NCBI GenBank assembly: GCA_027627225.1
Contig: JAPFQT010000158.1
Coordinates: 276,001-340,000, forward strand
Direction of reading: 5' to 3'
Source of the DNA: Congeria kusceri
Lineage: Eukaryota; Mollusca; Bivalvia; Myida; Dreissenidae
Length of the DNA stretch: 64,000 bases
The notes beneath the pieces are model-generated. The model ran no database searches, was not told the DNA's origin, and saw only the letters and a list, made by a program, of their open reading frames with translations. Positions within the stretch are counted from its first letter, which is position 1, and each line of letters starts with the position of its first letter. The position numbers and the translations under genes are program-made. Positions 49,206 through 60,615 of the stretch are shown piece by piece.

Positions 49206-50749
49206 AAGAATTTTTAAAATTTGAAAAAAATGCGACAATCTTAGATTGTTCAAGGGCCATAGCTCTACAATGCCCGTGGCGATTTGGCTGAATATCGAAC
49301 ATGGACGCTATATTATGCCCACAAAAATTTGCATGTTTATTAAAGATCGGATAAAAACTGTTTGACTTATTGTGCGGAAACGACTAACAAGAAGGCTGTG
49401 ATGGCCCAAAGTGTTCACCTGAGTTGTACTGGCAAATACGAAGACCATACTGACGTAACAGATTTGAAAATTAACGTATCTAAAGAATGCAAATGTACAA
49501 GCGGAGGGGTGTAGGATCGGCTTGATTTCATGCACTGGGCAGTGCAATGGGCTAGTGTTGAGCAGTGGAGGTGTCGTTTTTTTGCTCATGGTTCTGAGAC
49601 CAATCATTTAGACATTCTGTTTGGACCCTTTTTCATCAAGTCAGTAAAAAAGCAGTAGATTTGTATGTCTTTTCGCAGGCTGTTTTGTAGAAATAGGTGT
49701 TATGTGATAATTGACATGGCTGTGCTAAGGTCACGTTTTGCCCTTTGATAGTTTTCTGTTCAATGATGATAAACAATGTTAATGCAGTCTCTGAAGCCAT
49801 CAACCTTGCATATATAAATAAATGCATGCAAGGTTTGGAATTGTTGGAAATCACATTACATCAGTGTTAAACCAAACGAACAAAGTCTTTTATTGGCTCT
49901 GACGTTTACACGTTATGCAAACTCTGTGATTGGTTTGTTACCAACGTCAATAAAGTCATTTATTTTGCATAAACAATATGGTAACAGTGCATGTATGCTC
50001 ACCGGCTTGTTGTCAAGACTGAATGAAAATGAGTTCTCTATCCTGCATAAAGTAATTTTGGTATTTTTTGCATGATGCAGTAACTCTGGTGTTTGTGGTT
50101 CGATGTTTGGCTTATGCTCAGACTATATTGTTATACACAAATTGTGGAAGTTTGGTTAAGATTAGATGAAAAACGAAGTCTCTATCCTTAATTAGGTCCC
50201 TGTTTGCGTTTTGTTTAAGAAGAAAGGGAAACAACTCAGGTGGCACGATCTAGCCCATTTTTGGCTTCTGCCACGATCTTATGGTCATACATTAAATATG
50301 AACGTTTGGTCAAGATTGGATGCAAATGAAGTCTTTACTTTTGTAAAAGACATGTTTCCATTTGTTTCATAATAAGGGGCAATAACTCTAGCAATCCTGT
50401 TGCAATCTGCACCGTTACCATTGAATCCCAAGATTGTATGGTGATATACAAAGTATGCAAGTTTGGTCAACATTGAATAAACTAGACGTGTATCCAGAGG
50501 AGACGGATGCCCCCCACATCCCACTGGTCGTCACAAACCCTAAGCAATTGCTATACCCAAGTGCACAAGTTCACATGCTGATGAATATGTCGAGAAAGTT
50601 TCATCACTCAAATACTTATACTTTTCGAGTTACACGCGACAAATATCCAAAAATGTCAAATTTGCTAATAAAAGGGCCATAACTCCGATGATATCTGACA
50701 AATACCAATGTGTACAAGTTCACATGCTGATTATAAAATACAGAAATCA

Positions 50750-50995
50750 TGAAACTCCAGAGACGTCATCAGGAGAGAAACCCTTATTTCAATCCGCTGG
50801 TCCTTTATTTGAGACAAGTGACTAATTGCCTATACAATACAGGACAATACATACAACACAACACAAAACATAAAAATCATTAAAACTGGGGTCACCGCCT
50901 TGGAACTGTGAATGCAAAGCAGTATGGGTTTAAACCGGTTGAAAGGCATGCCGAACCACACACTTAGCCAAGAATTAATCACAAAACACGCACTA
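50750..50995 (-). mobile_element. LTR-like dispersed repeat, copy 3
   Basis: The minus strand matches 21720-21965 over almost its full length: GTTTAAACCC, 'GCTTTGCATTCACAGTTCCA', GGCGGTGACCCCAG, 'GGCAATTAGTCACTTGTCTC', AAATAAAGGA, 'TTTCTCTCCTGATGACG' and CTCTGGAGTTTC. It interrupts the composite repeat, giving a relative age: it inserted after that element was in place. Confidence 0.65.
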
Positions 50996-51239
50996 GTAAA
51001 TAAACTTTAACCTCATAGCATTGCAATTAAAATTAATACGTAATACAAGAAATTATTAATTCAACTGAATTACCATTCAATTACTCAATGGTTTAATGTT
51101 TATAAGAGCAACAGAATTGAAACTTTCTGAGGCACGATGAAATTAATTATCAGTTAAATCTTTTCTTGTTGACAAGATTTCAAGACCTAGAATATAGTAG
51201 ATCACATATCATCGTCGTGCATCTCAGGAAGAAGCCATA

Positions 51240-51345
51240 TATAATAGTGTTGTGCCGATTAATCATTTCGTCGATAAATCAACGACTAATCGGTTGTGAT
51301 TAATTAGTCGATTAAGATTTAGGATTCGTTGATTAATTGAAGATG
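51240..51345. mobile_element. hAT-like terminal fragment (ATTAATCG / CGATTAA words)
   Basis: 'TGTGCCGATTAATCATTTCG', 'ATCAACGACTAATCGG' and 'TTAATTAGTCGATTAAG' are nested palindromic words typical of hAT ends, and 'CAACGACTAATCG' also occurs at the left end of the element at 20197. No opposite end was found nearby. Confidence 0.45.
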
Positions 51346-52929
51346 TTTCTGCATGAGATTTGTTTCTTGGAAAAAATTCCAATTCCTTTCTTTTAACTGG
51401 AACAAGTGATCCGATTCGTTAATATGTTTCAGTGACCAAATAATATAATTAAATAACACAAATGCACATATAATTAAATACATTGTTCAATAGAATAACA
51501 TGTACACACATATTGTAATATGATTTGTATATCCAATATTCTTCTCTAGTAAAGCTGTCTTAATTACAAACAAAGCAGTCTATGATCACTTCACTCAGTA
51601 TTGTTAAAGATGGAGATATTACTTCTGTGAAAGGTGATCAAATGTAAAAATGAAAATAATTAAATTATGGTATTTCACTGGCTTTGCATTCATTTGTCTA
51701 GCTGGTTAACTATCATATTTCTTTAACTCACCGTTTATCAAAAATTAATTAAATGCCATTAACGAGTACAGTCGGGACCCACGTATATTTTTTTCCGCTG
51801 GTATTCAAATTTTCGCGCTTAGTTTTGAAGGAAAAGTATTAATGCTGCAGTTCTGAAAGATAGTGGGGCTAGCTGTGCACAGGTGAAGTCATGCTTGCCG
51901 TCATGTTTGCTTCTTTCTTACTTCCTATATTGTATAATTTGTCTGAGATGTGATGGTCATCGACAAATAAAAGTTGTTTGGTAAAAAAACGTACCAGTAC
52001 CCATCCTGTATTAAGTCCTTCCATTAATTTTCATCCTGGCAATAACCCTGGTGTTATTGCCTAATCTTGTCGATTTAAAGACTCTGCTGGGATATTATAT
52101 TATATATGGTACAACCAAACTGTATATTTTTGATTCAGATTTGATGAAACATTAAGTTTCTGTCTTAGAAATTTTGCATTTTCTTTCAAAAACAAGAGGT
52201 CATAACTCCGTAGTTCCAGCTACGATCTTATGGCCACATATAAATTATGTAAGTTTTGTTAAGATTGGATGATTAGTTTCTACATAGGAAATAACAATTT
52301 TTGTTATATTTATCCACCAAACAAAGAGTCATAACTTCGATGTTTATGGGGTTTTTTGCGTCGGCATATGTCATACTGTCACACACAAACTTAAAGATTG
52401 GTCCAGATAGGATGATAAATGAAGTCTCTCTGTTTGAAAAAGGCAATGTTTGCATTGTCCTCGAAAAAAAGCAAAATAACTCGATTTGGCCCATTTTGGA
52501 TTCCTTCCGAGATTTCACGACGCATGATATGTCCCCTATACCAATTGCTCACCAAGCACTTCATGCTGCGGTGAGCTGAAAATAATAAAATCAATAAAAC
52601 TAATAAAAGGCTGCAGTTTTGTACTCAACACAAGATACAGACCTTTAGTGTGTGTACGGTTGCTTAACTTTTCAATAATAAATATATATGTTACGTATCT
52701 TGTCAATAGTACAGCGCGTTAGTAGGATAATGCAGTTCACAAACTGTGTTTACAAAAACATGTTTATGCCTATTGCCTTCATAATTGTTATATCAATTAG
52801 ACATATATTTATTGCCAAACTAAATAAAACAATGTAAATCATTGAAACGTTGCCGTCTAGGGTGCATTTCCTTTACTTTAAAGAATCCTGATTAACAGTT
52901 ATACCTTTTGAATAACATACGACACGAAT

Positions 52930-53290
52930 AGAAAAATGTCCATTTGGGCTTGAAAAGGCCCAAAACTCCGCTGATATATAATCAATTGGCACTAAAATAC
53001 CCAGGTGCACAAGATCACATGCTGAGGAATATGTTTATAAAGTTTCATCATTATAGCAGCTATACGTTTTGAGTAACATGCGACACAAGTCCAAAAATGT
53101 CATTTTTTTGCTGAAAAGGGAACATAATGCCGCTGATGTCGGAAAAAAAATGCACCAAAATGCCCAGGTGCACAAATATGGTGTTTCAGGTCCGAGTTTG
53201 CTAAAACTTGACTCATCTGAGATCTTATGTTTATAGCCAAACTGTGAAGATTGGATTAACTAGAAATGTGTCCACAGACACGGATGCCCC
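52930..53290 (+). repeat. 'CACAAGnTCACATGCTGA' tandem repeat
   Basis: Units near 52930 and 53090 share 'AAAnnnnCnnAAnnCCGCTGAT', 'CCCAGGTGCACAAnAT', 'GAAAAATGTCCATTT' or 'CCAAAAATGTCATTTTTTTG' blocks, also found at 50480-50740. The final part 'GTCCACAGACACGGATGCCC' resembles 50495. No gene. Confidence 0.6.
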
Positions 53291-54611
53291 CACCTATGCA
53301 GCCTGTTCTACATGGCGCTGCTTTGTCTTTATGCATTCCCATTATTTTGCAAAAGGAGAACTGTTCTTTTATAGTGTACTTTCTGCTAATGTATTCTCTT
53401 ATTCTGGAAATTAAGATGAGGTTTCACAAATTTCCAATTAATAGCTTTAGTCCTGACAAACAAAAATCAGTAAAGTGCAGTAATTAAAACTTGTTAACAA
53501 TTATGAGTTATGGTTATTGTATACTTCACCTACTCTTGCCATCTTAAATCATTCTGTGAAGACTCAACAAAATGCCTTTGATCATTTTTGTTAATTATGC
53601 TTTGCACACTCATCAATAAAATAACGTAATTCACTTACTTTACAAGTCAAGTTCTTGCAGAAGACACACCGTCTGGTGATCGCGATAATTTCTGCCAATT
53701 TATCTGAAAATTCCTGCATGCATGACAATATTCTGTTCTTGACAATTATTGACCTTCGACCATAATTAGTGACCTTGACCTATCGGCTTAAGACCTGTTC
53801 TTGCACGCCACATGCCGTCGCATAATGCTTATCATTTCTGCCAAGTAATTTGAAAATTCTTCCATGCCGGACCAATTAACTTCAGTGAAGACAATGGCTT
53901 AAACGCTTATACGTAACCTGAACATTCTTCCATGCCGGACAAAATTCTGCTCAGAACAAATTCCATTGTATTGATTCTTATATTTGACTTTTGACCTCTC
54001 CTTTTCTTTGAATATTCGCGAAAATAAATAAAAATAAAATAATATACTTGACACCTGAATAACCAAACTTGTGTTATACATGTCTGTTTCTTAATAATTT
54101 CCCATTTACTTTCAATTCCATGGTTTTTCAGAACTGCAGATGCGAAAAACAATTGCAGAAAACTCACGTTGGGAAATAATACAATATCTTTCACCGACAA
54201 AGCACTCAACGATGGAAGTCATTTGCTTTATAGGAAAATTCATTTTAATCTTGTAATGACTATACATAATGTTAGGATGAATCTTCCCTGTTACGATATC
54301 AATGAAGACATTTGCACCATAATCAACGAAATAGGACTAAAATAAGATTTACAATGTTTATTTCATAGAAGCAATTGCACATGCATGTTACAGTCAATAC
54401 TGTAAAATCCAAAGCATTAATTTACAAGTCAATAATGAAATTTCAAAAGATGTCAACAAAGATGAGTTAAACTATGTATGCTTGAGCCAAACAATGTTAG
54501 TAAGTTTATACAGCAAATTAACTGCGACACGAAGAAAACTGTTGGTTATTATATCCAGACTGAGCCTATAAAAGAAGTTACACATAATAATGGAACAAAT
54601 GTGGTTGATGA
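53291..54611. other. AT-rich non-coding with 'ttgacctt' repeat words
   Basis: 53630-53960 holds 'GACCTTCGACC', 'GACCTTGACCTATCGGC' and a tandem 'TTCTTCCATGCCGGAC' (53850-53940), related to 2930-3760. The remaining DNA is AT-rich. Frames at 53907 and 54478 have no motif. Confidence 0.45.
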
Positions 54612-54879
54612 ACAGACATCATTTGCCAACGAGCAGTTAATTGTTAACAATGTATATAACGTAAAATTTAGGTATATTCTTAAGGAAGTGTCAAGACAAA
54701 TCAACAGACATCATTAGCCAACGAGCAGTTAATTTTTAACAATGTATATAAAGTAAAATTTATGTATATTCTTAAGGAAGTGTCAAGACAAATCAACAGA
54801 CATCATTAGCCAACGAGCAGTTAATTGTTAACAATGTATATAAAGTAAAATTTATGTATATTATTAAGGAAGTGTCCAT
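54612..54879 (+). repeat. Tandem repeat, 92-bp unit x3
   Basis: The unit starts 'ACAGACATCATTAGCCAACG' at 54612, 54704 and 54796 with an exact 92-base spacing. The copies share 'AGCAGTTAATTGTTAACAAT' (one has TTTTTAAC) and 'TTAAGGAAGTGTCAAGACAA'. Since 92 is not a multiple of three the frame shifts from copy to copy, which argues against coding. Confidence 0.9.
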
Positions 54880-55894
54880 GATAAGGAAAGTTATAGGGTA
54901 CTTTCCAAATGGCAGAATAGTAAAGTCTTAACATTAACTAGCTCTTGTTGATGCCTCAAAAAAGGTTAATCAACTATTTCCATCGAACAACTAGTTTCAT
55001 ATATACATACAATCTCAAAAGGCAACATACAGTGCTATTTTACAGACCTGATATGCAGCAAGTGAAACCATAAAATCACAGTGTACCACTGAACAATATT
55101 GTGCCTACTTATGAGGAAAATTAAATTTGAAAAGAACAATAAAATACAATTACATAAACATATATTACACATACACACACAAAGACAATTTAATAATTAT
55201 AAAAAAACACACACATGTTTAAAACAACACTATCAAATTAAAACTATTCATAAAGTATACTATTGAAACCTCTTACAATTAAATTAGTCAGTCAGACTCA
55301 GTATTTGCAAGAGTTTTGAAACAAATCATAATGTGCACATAATTTTGCTGAATATAAAACATTAATGCATCATCCAACCTATGATAATCCTTACTGATGT
55401 TTGTCATTTTCTTCTTTGACTTTCAAATCCGTGGTTTCTCTGAACTTGCTGGCTTTGAATATGTTAAGGTAAAACTCATTATGTAAACCTGGAAATCGTT
55501 ATTATGCGCATCACTGTATGCTAAATATCAATATCTGACACAGATGAAACAATGTCACATAATAAGCAGAATACTTAAATACAATATTGCATGATTTTAT
55601 AAATGAAAATGTAACTTGTCATCGATTACATGTTTTATTAGATAATGTATGACATTGTGTGTTTGATATAACTTAGATATATATATAGTCGTGTATAAAA
55701 TAAAATAAAAGATCTTAGTTCTTGATTTCATTCTATAGAAACAAAAGCTATAATTCTGAAAACGTAATGCTCAGTTTTAAAGTTAATACATGTTAGGTTA
55801 AACTAGACGTGTCACATGAGTGCCTGATATACCCCCACAATATAGCCTTGTCACAAAACTATGACATCCATTAGAAAGAAATGGACTGAGAGAG
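54880..55894. other. AT-rich non-coding, nothing recognised
   Basis: No gene, RNA or repeat could be supported. Confidence 0.4.
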
Positions 55895-56800
55895 AATGCT
55901 TTAATTTGTGAAGGGTCAACAGTGTATTTGGAAAAATTTAATTTCAATAAGAGCCATAACTCTGTAAACATTTAATGGTTTGTAACCAAAGTTGAATTCG
56001 ATCTGTATTTTATGATGTTACACCTATGTACCAAAAATAATTAAATATGTGAAGCCTTTCATGAGTTATTGTCCATGTTTTTCGGGAATGTAAGTCAAAA
56101 AGGGGCCATAACTGTGTCAAAATTTAGTAGTTTGTAACTAAAGTCGAACTTGACCTGTATTTTATGATACTACACATGTGTATCAATAATTATTTAAATA
56201 TGTCAAGCCATTGTTGAGTTATCTTCAGGAAACTATGTTTTAGGGAAGTTAAGTCAAATAAAGGGCCATAATTCTGTCAAAATTTAGTGGTTTATAACCA
56301 AAGTCGAACTTGACCCGTATTTTATGATGCTACACATGAATACCAAAAATTATTTGAATATGTCACGCCATTCTTGAGTTATCGTCCGGAAATCATGTTG
56401 TCGGGCATTTGAAGTCAAAAAGGAGCCATAACTCTGTCAAAATTTAGTGGTTTGTAACCAAAGTCGAACTTGACCTGTATTCTATGATGTTACACATGTG
56501 TACCAAAAAGTATTTGAATATGTCAAATCTTTCTTGAGTTATCATCCGGAAACCATGTTTTGGGGGAATTTTAAGTCGAAAAGGGGCCATAACTCTGTCA
56601 AAATTTAGTGGTCTGTAACCAATATCGAACTTGACCTGTATTTTATGATGTTACACATGTGTACCAAAAATTATTTAAATATGTCAAGCTTTTCTAGAGT
56701 TATTATCCGGAAATGAAAAACCAACAGACCGAACGACCGACGGACCGACAAACTCATTCCTATATACCCCCCACCCTAAACTTCGTATGTGGGGGTATAA
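55895..56800 (+). repeat. 'GGCCATAACTCTGTC' long-period tandem repeat, 5 units
   Basis: GCCATAA words sit at about 55953, 56105, 56275, 56425 and 56586, a period of 150-170 bases. Each unit continues with 'AAAATTTAGTGGTTTGTAAC', 'AAGTCGAACTTGACCTGTAT', 'TTACACATGTGTACCAAAAA' and 'TTCTTGAGTTATCGTCCGGA'. The block ends in 'CCGAACGACCGACGGACCGA' and a 'CCCCCCACCC' tract, the usual 3' end of such bivalve repeats. Confidence 0.9.
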
Positions 56801-56807
56801 TTATAAA

Positions 56808-58190
56808 CAAGAGGGTCATGATGGCCCAACGCGCTCACCTGAGAACTATTACAGATGAAGACCATACTGTTGTGACAGGTTTGAAAATTAAGATATCTGA
56901 ACAATACACAAAGGGGGATAGGATCAATTTGATTTAAAACATGGGTTAGTGCAATGGGCAAAGTACTAGTTTGGTAGTGGATGTGCGGTGTTTTTGCTAA
57001 TGGTTCTCAAATCACTTTTTTCAATATTCTTATCTGACCCTTTTTCAATAAATCAGTGACAATTCTGGAAAATGCAGAAACAGTAGATTGTGATGTCTTT
57101 TTGCAGACAACTTTGGAGAACTAGCCACAATGAAGACATCAATGTTGCATGTACAAATAACTGCATGCAAGTCTTGCAACTGTTGGAAATCAAATTTTAT
57201 CAATCAATATTTATGGTCATACAAAAACTCTGCACGTTTGGTCAACATTGAATAAAAAATCGTGTTTAAAAGCCAATCATTGATAACTTGTTGATGCTTT
57301 TTTCCAAACACAAGAGGCAATAACTCTGGTGTTTCTGGCCAGATCATGCTTTTATTAAACTTCACCTGTAGTCTTACGTTCATAGACAAACTGTACATGA
57401 TTGGTAAAGATTGGATAAAAAATGAAGTCTCTATCCAAAATAATGTCCATTTTTGCATATTTTTTTCACAAACAAGGGGTGTTTTTAGTCTGATCTTGCT
57501 TATATTCAACTTCACCTTTAATCTTATGGTCATAGACAAACTGTGAAAGATTGGTGAAGATTGGATGAAAAATGAAGTATCTATCCTGAATAATGTCAAT
57601 TTTTGTATATTATTTTCACAAACAAAGAGCAATAACTCTGGTGTTTCATTTCCGATCTTGCTTATATACGACTTCAACTGTAATCTCATGGTAATAGACA
57701 AACTGTGCAAGACTGGTGAAGATTGGATGAAAAATGAAGTCTCTATCCTGAAAAATGTCCATTTTTGTATATTTTTTTTATAAACAAAGGGCAATAACTC
57801 TGGTGTTTGAAACACGATCTGGCCCATTTTTGGCGTATGCTGAGATCTGATGGTCGTACACAAACTGTGAAAGTTTGGTTAAGATTGCATGGAAAATAAA
57901 GTCTATATGTTGGAAAAGAGCATTTTTGCACTTTTGTTCCACAAAAAAGGGCATAATAACTCTGGTGTTCCTGGTCCGATTGGGCCCATTATTGAATTCG
58001 TCCACGATTTTATGGTCATACAAATACTGTGCAGTTTGGTCAACATTAAACAAAAAATGTAGTTTTTATCCTGATTACGGTCCAAATTGTTTACGGCACC
58101 TTGACAACAGACGACGGACGACAGACGACGCCAGAAAGGTCCCCTCTACCAATAGCTCACCGAGCACTTCGTGCTCAGGTGAGCTAAAAA
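56808..58190 (+). repeat. Composite bivalve repeat element, complete copy
   Basis: The element begins 'ACAAGAGGGTCATGATGGCC' and 'GCGCTCACCTGAG'; it ends 'CTACCAATAGCTCACCGAGC' and 'CTCAGGTGAGC', so GCTCACCTGAG and CTCAGGTGAGC form inverted termini. After the head (56940-57190) come about seven tandem units of 110-180 bp, each with 'AAACAAGGGnCAATAACTCT', 'GGTCATAnACAAACTGTG' and 'GATTGGATGAAAAATGAAGT'. It ends in 'CGACGGACGACAGACGACGC'. The 219-codon minus-strand frame (57204-57863) is internally repetitive and follows the DNA units, so I read it as a by-product and not a gene. Confidence 0.85.
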
Positions 58191-58229
58191 AGATTCTGTG
58201 TTTAATAAACACATGCCCCCGGTTGGTGC

Positions 58230-58795
58230 TGGGTAGTCCAAATTAGGTCAAGGTCAATGTGAGGTTGGGTGATATGGGTGGATTGGGAATGGTCATAAGT
58301 AAAAACTGTGTAAATATCCAAGTGTTGTAGTAAGCGGTGTTGGTGCTAGACAAAACATTAAAATCTAGTTAACCAAGAAATGGCACTTTTGACTTATTAT
58401 AAGTCCAAATTAATTCATGGTCAAGGTCAAAGTGAGGTTGGGTGATACGGGTGGGTTGAGGATGGTAACAAGCAACAACTGTGTAAGTATCCAAGTGTTG
58501 TAGTAAGCGGTGTTGGTGCTAGACGAAATGGTAAAATCTAGTTAACCAAGAAACAGCCCATTTGAATTATTCTAAGTCCAAATTAGGTCACAGTCAAGGT
58601 CAAAGTGAGGTTGGGTGATATGGGTGGATTGGGAATGGTCATAAGTTAAAACTTAGTAAATATTTAAGTGTTGCAGTAAGCGGTGTTGGTGAAAGACGAA
58701 ATAGTAAAATCTACTTAACCTTGTCATGGATGGACGGACGGACAGGACGATCACTATTTGCCTCCCGCATCAAGATGCCGGGGGCATGAAAAGAA
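58230..58795 (+). repeat. Tandem repeat, about 170-bp unit x3
   Basis: GTCCAAATTA occurs at 58236, 58403 and 58576. The units share 'GTGAGGTTGGGTGATATGGG', 'TGTAGTAAGCGGTGTTGGTG' and 'CTAGTTAACCAAGAAA'. The block ends 'GATGGACGGACGGACAGGAC' and 'GCATCAAGATGCCGGGGGC', and its start holds ACATGCCCCCGG, an inverted match to the end. Confidence 0.9.
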
Positions 58796-59129
58796 CATTA
58801 TCAGTCTGACTATTTTATATCCATTTAATATGATATTTCACAACCAATATCATTCATAACTGATAATTAATACTGTCTACTTCAAACTTCAGTAAACAGT
58901 TACTTCCCCTGACAAAATGTCAAGAAAATATTGAATACTTCTGTACTTGACAAAAAGTTTTGAATGTAAACACTGATATTGTGTGAGTGATATTTCAATG
59001 TAACACATAACATGTTACTGAAAGGATACATGGAAGAACTGAGATCTTGTAACTGAAAATGAAAATAAAACGATTAAACAATCTCCATAAACAATAGCAT
59101 TTTCAATACAACACATATAAAAATATAGG
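58796..59129. other. AT-rich non-coding, nothing recognised
   Basis: Interval between two repeats with no supported feature. Confidence 0.4.
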
Positions 59130-59396
59130 TAAGAGGCGTGTTGTGGGAAACCCAGGCTTAATTCATCTGTGTAAAGTGTCATCCTTGATCAGCCTGTGCA
59201 GTCAGGCTAATCCAGGACGACACTTTCCGCTTTTATGGTATTTTCTGTTTCAAGTAAGTATCTTCTAAACATAAATCCACTGTAGTCAGAAAGTGCCGTC
59301 CTGGATTAGCCTGTGCAGACTGCACATGCTAATCTGGGACGACACTTCACGCACATGCATTCACCCGATTTCCCGCGACACCAATCATAAGTATAG
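59130..59396. mobile_element. Fold-back MITE, copy 2
   Basis: Same element as 43428-43692: it starts 'GGCGTGTTGTGGGAAACCCA' and ends CCCGATTTCCCGCGACACC, with 'AGCCTGTGCAGTCAGGCTAA', 'AATCCAGGACGACACTTTCC' and 'GACGACACTTCACGCACATG' inside. The central 'ACATAAATCCACTGTAG' is the inverted counterpart of the 'CTACAGTGGATTTATG' centre in copy 1, so the two copies lie in opposite orientation around the centre. Confidence 0.8.
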
Positions 59397-59842
59397 TGTA
59401 AATTATCAGTAAAACCAGCTAATATTGTGCATCAAAGAAATTAAGTTAAGCTAGGTGGCACTAAGGATATTCTTCAAACATTTCACTGGGCTGAAATAAA
59501 CTAACAAATTCAGAATAACACAGCAAATAGACACCTTTTCATTTACACCACTGTGACCAGTAATTTACAAACTTAACAATAACCCTATCAGTAAGATCCA
59601 GTTATAAACAAACAATAATGGGCACCTTATGTTAAGGGACTATGTCCATTAAAATGTGACTATATCAACATTCTTTTTTTTGTGAAATGTACAAAATCAG
59701 CTTAATACAAAATATAATATATCGTATTTTGATATATTTGTTATGACAATTGAAATGTCAGGCATGAAGCAAGCTATAGTTATAATAGATCTATTGCACA
59801 TAGCAACAGATGATCATGAAACTCTCGTATAGGACATAGAAT
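59397..59842. other. AT-rich non-coding
   Basis: No gene or repeat supported. Confidence 0.4.
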
Positions 59843-60112
59843 TAAAGGGACTTGTTCACAAATTTTTGGTATTTTTGAAAATTGTCATTTAATGTCCGAA
59901 CTCAACTACTGCATCTGAAATAATCTAAAAGAAATATATAATGAAAAAAAATGTTAATTTAACAACTTGCCTTAGCCGAGACACGAACCCTGGACCTTCG
60001 AGATCAAAATCAGGCTAACCACATGGCCACTCGGACTTACACGCCGAGACACGAACCCTGGACCTTCGAGATCAAAATCAGGCTAACCACATGGCCACTC
60101 GGACTTACACAA
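59843..60112 (-). mobile_element. tRNA-derived SINE, family S2 copy B, with duplicated tRNA head
   Basis: The tail 'GGGACTTGTTCACAAATTTT' at 59847 matches copy A at 36562. The head is a tRNA-like sequence (minus strand 'AAGTCCGAGTGGCCATGTGG' and 'GTCCAGGGTTCGTGTCTCGG') that is duplicated perfectly as two 68-bp units, 59975-60042 and 60043-60110. A repeated Pol III head in one SINE is unusual. Confidence 0.8.
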
Positions 60113-60615
60113 TTTGTTGTGTATTTTTAACGCCACGTAAGGCATATACCCGTTTTCCAAAATAACAATGAAAAGCGTTATAAACGCTTTATAATATATT
60201 TAATCAATTTTGATTGATGAATATCCAGATTGAAGTTCCAGTTTATTTCTTAGTCATTAGTGATATTTTGATTGTTTGAATATAATGTCCAGCGATTTTT
60301 TTCCTTCTTTATAAAGTACCGGTAAACGGTACTTTCCCAATCGAGCGAAAATGCGAAAATTCCCAATCGGCATCTGAAAAAAATCCCAATCGGCGTCCGA
60401 ATTTTGTTCAAAACGATCGAAAATTTCGTAACAAAACCGAACTTTCGGCGAGCGAACAAAGAAAATCGTATAGTTGTGTGTAACCACGCGCTCGATTAAT
60501 TTCGGGTTATATTATTCAGCGCATTCAATCAATAGAGTCGTTTCTGTTTCCGGTTCTGTTGTCAGGCAGCCAGCGTTCTGTTTTACGTCGGTTTGTAACC
60601 TGATCGTAATTTGAA
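60113..60615 (+). promoter_or_regulatory. 5' flank and probable promoter of the hAT-derived gene
   Basis: The 500 bases before the ATG become richer in CG and in CGAAAATTTCG/TTTTCGAACC-type words than the AT-rich neighbours (60300-60600), suiting an unmethylated housekeeping-type promoter. A CAG|CCAGCG acceptor-like site sits near 60572. No clear TATA box near a start was identified, so the call is by position only. Confidence 0.3.

Larger units (their letters stand above)
49385..52580 (+). repeat. Composite bivalve repeat element with nested insertions
   Basis: The left end 'ACAAGAAGGCTGTGATGGCC' and 'GTTCACCTGAG' match 56808. The right end 'CCAATTGCTCACCAAGCACT' and GCGGTGAGC match 58145-58186. 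In between are the conserved head (49530-49860) and tandem units (49880-50440 and 52030-52510). A 'CACAAGTTCACATGCTGATG' repeat pair (50560 and 50720) follows. The interval 50745-52010 is foreign: an LTR-like repeat (50750-50990), AT-rich DNA, and a hAT-like fragment (51245-51330). Open frames up to 99 codons inside are not genes. Confidence 0.65.

Noticed and set aside
57204..57863. A 219-codon minus-strand frame with repeated ETSFFIQSSPI-type words, suggestive of a repeat protein.
   Set aside because: The peptide repeat follows exactly the DNA units of the composite tandem repeat, and the same units elsewhere (13.4-14.3 kb, 50 kb) are full of stops.
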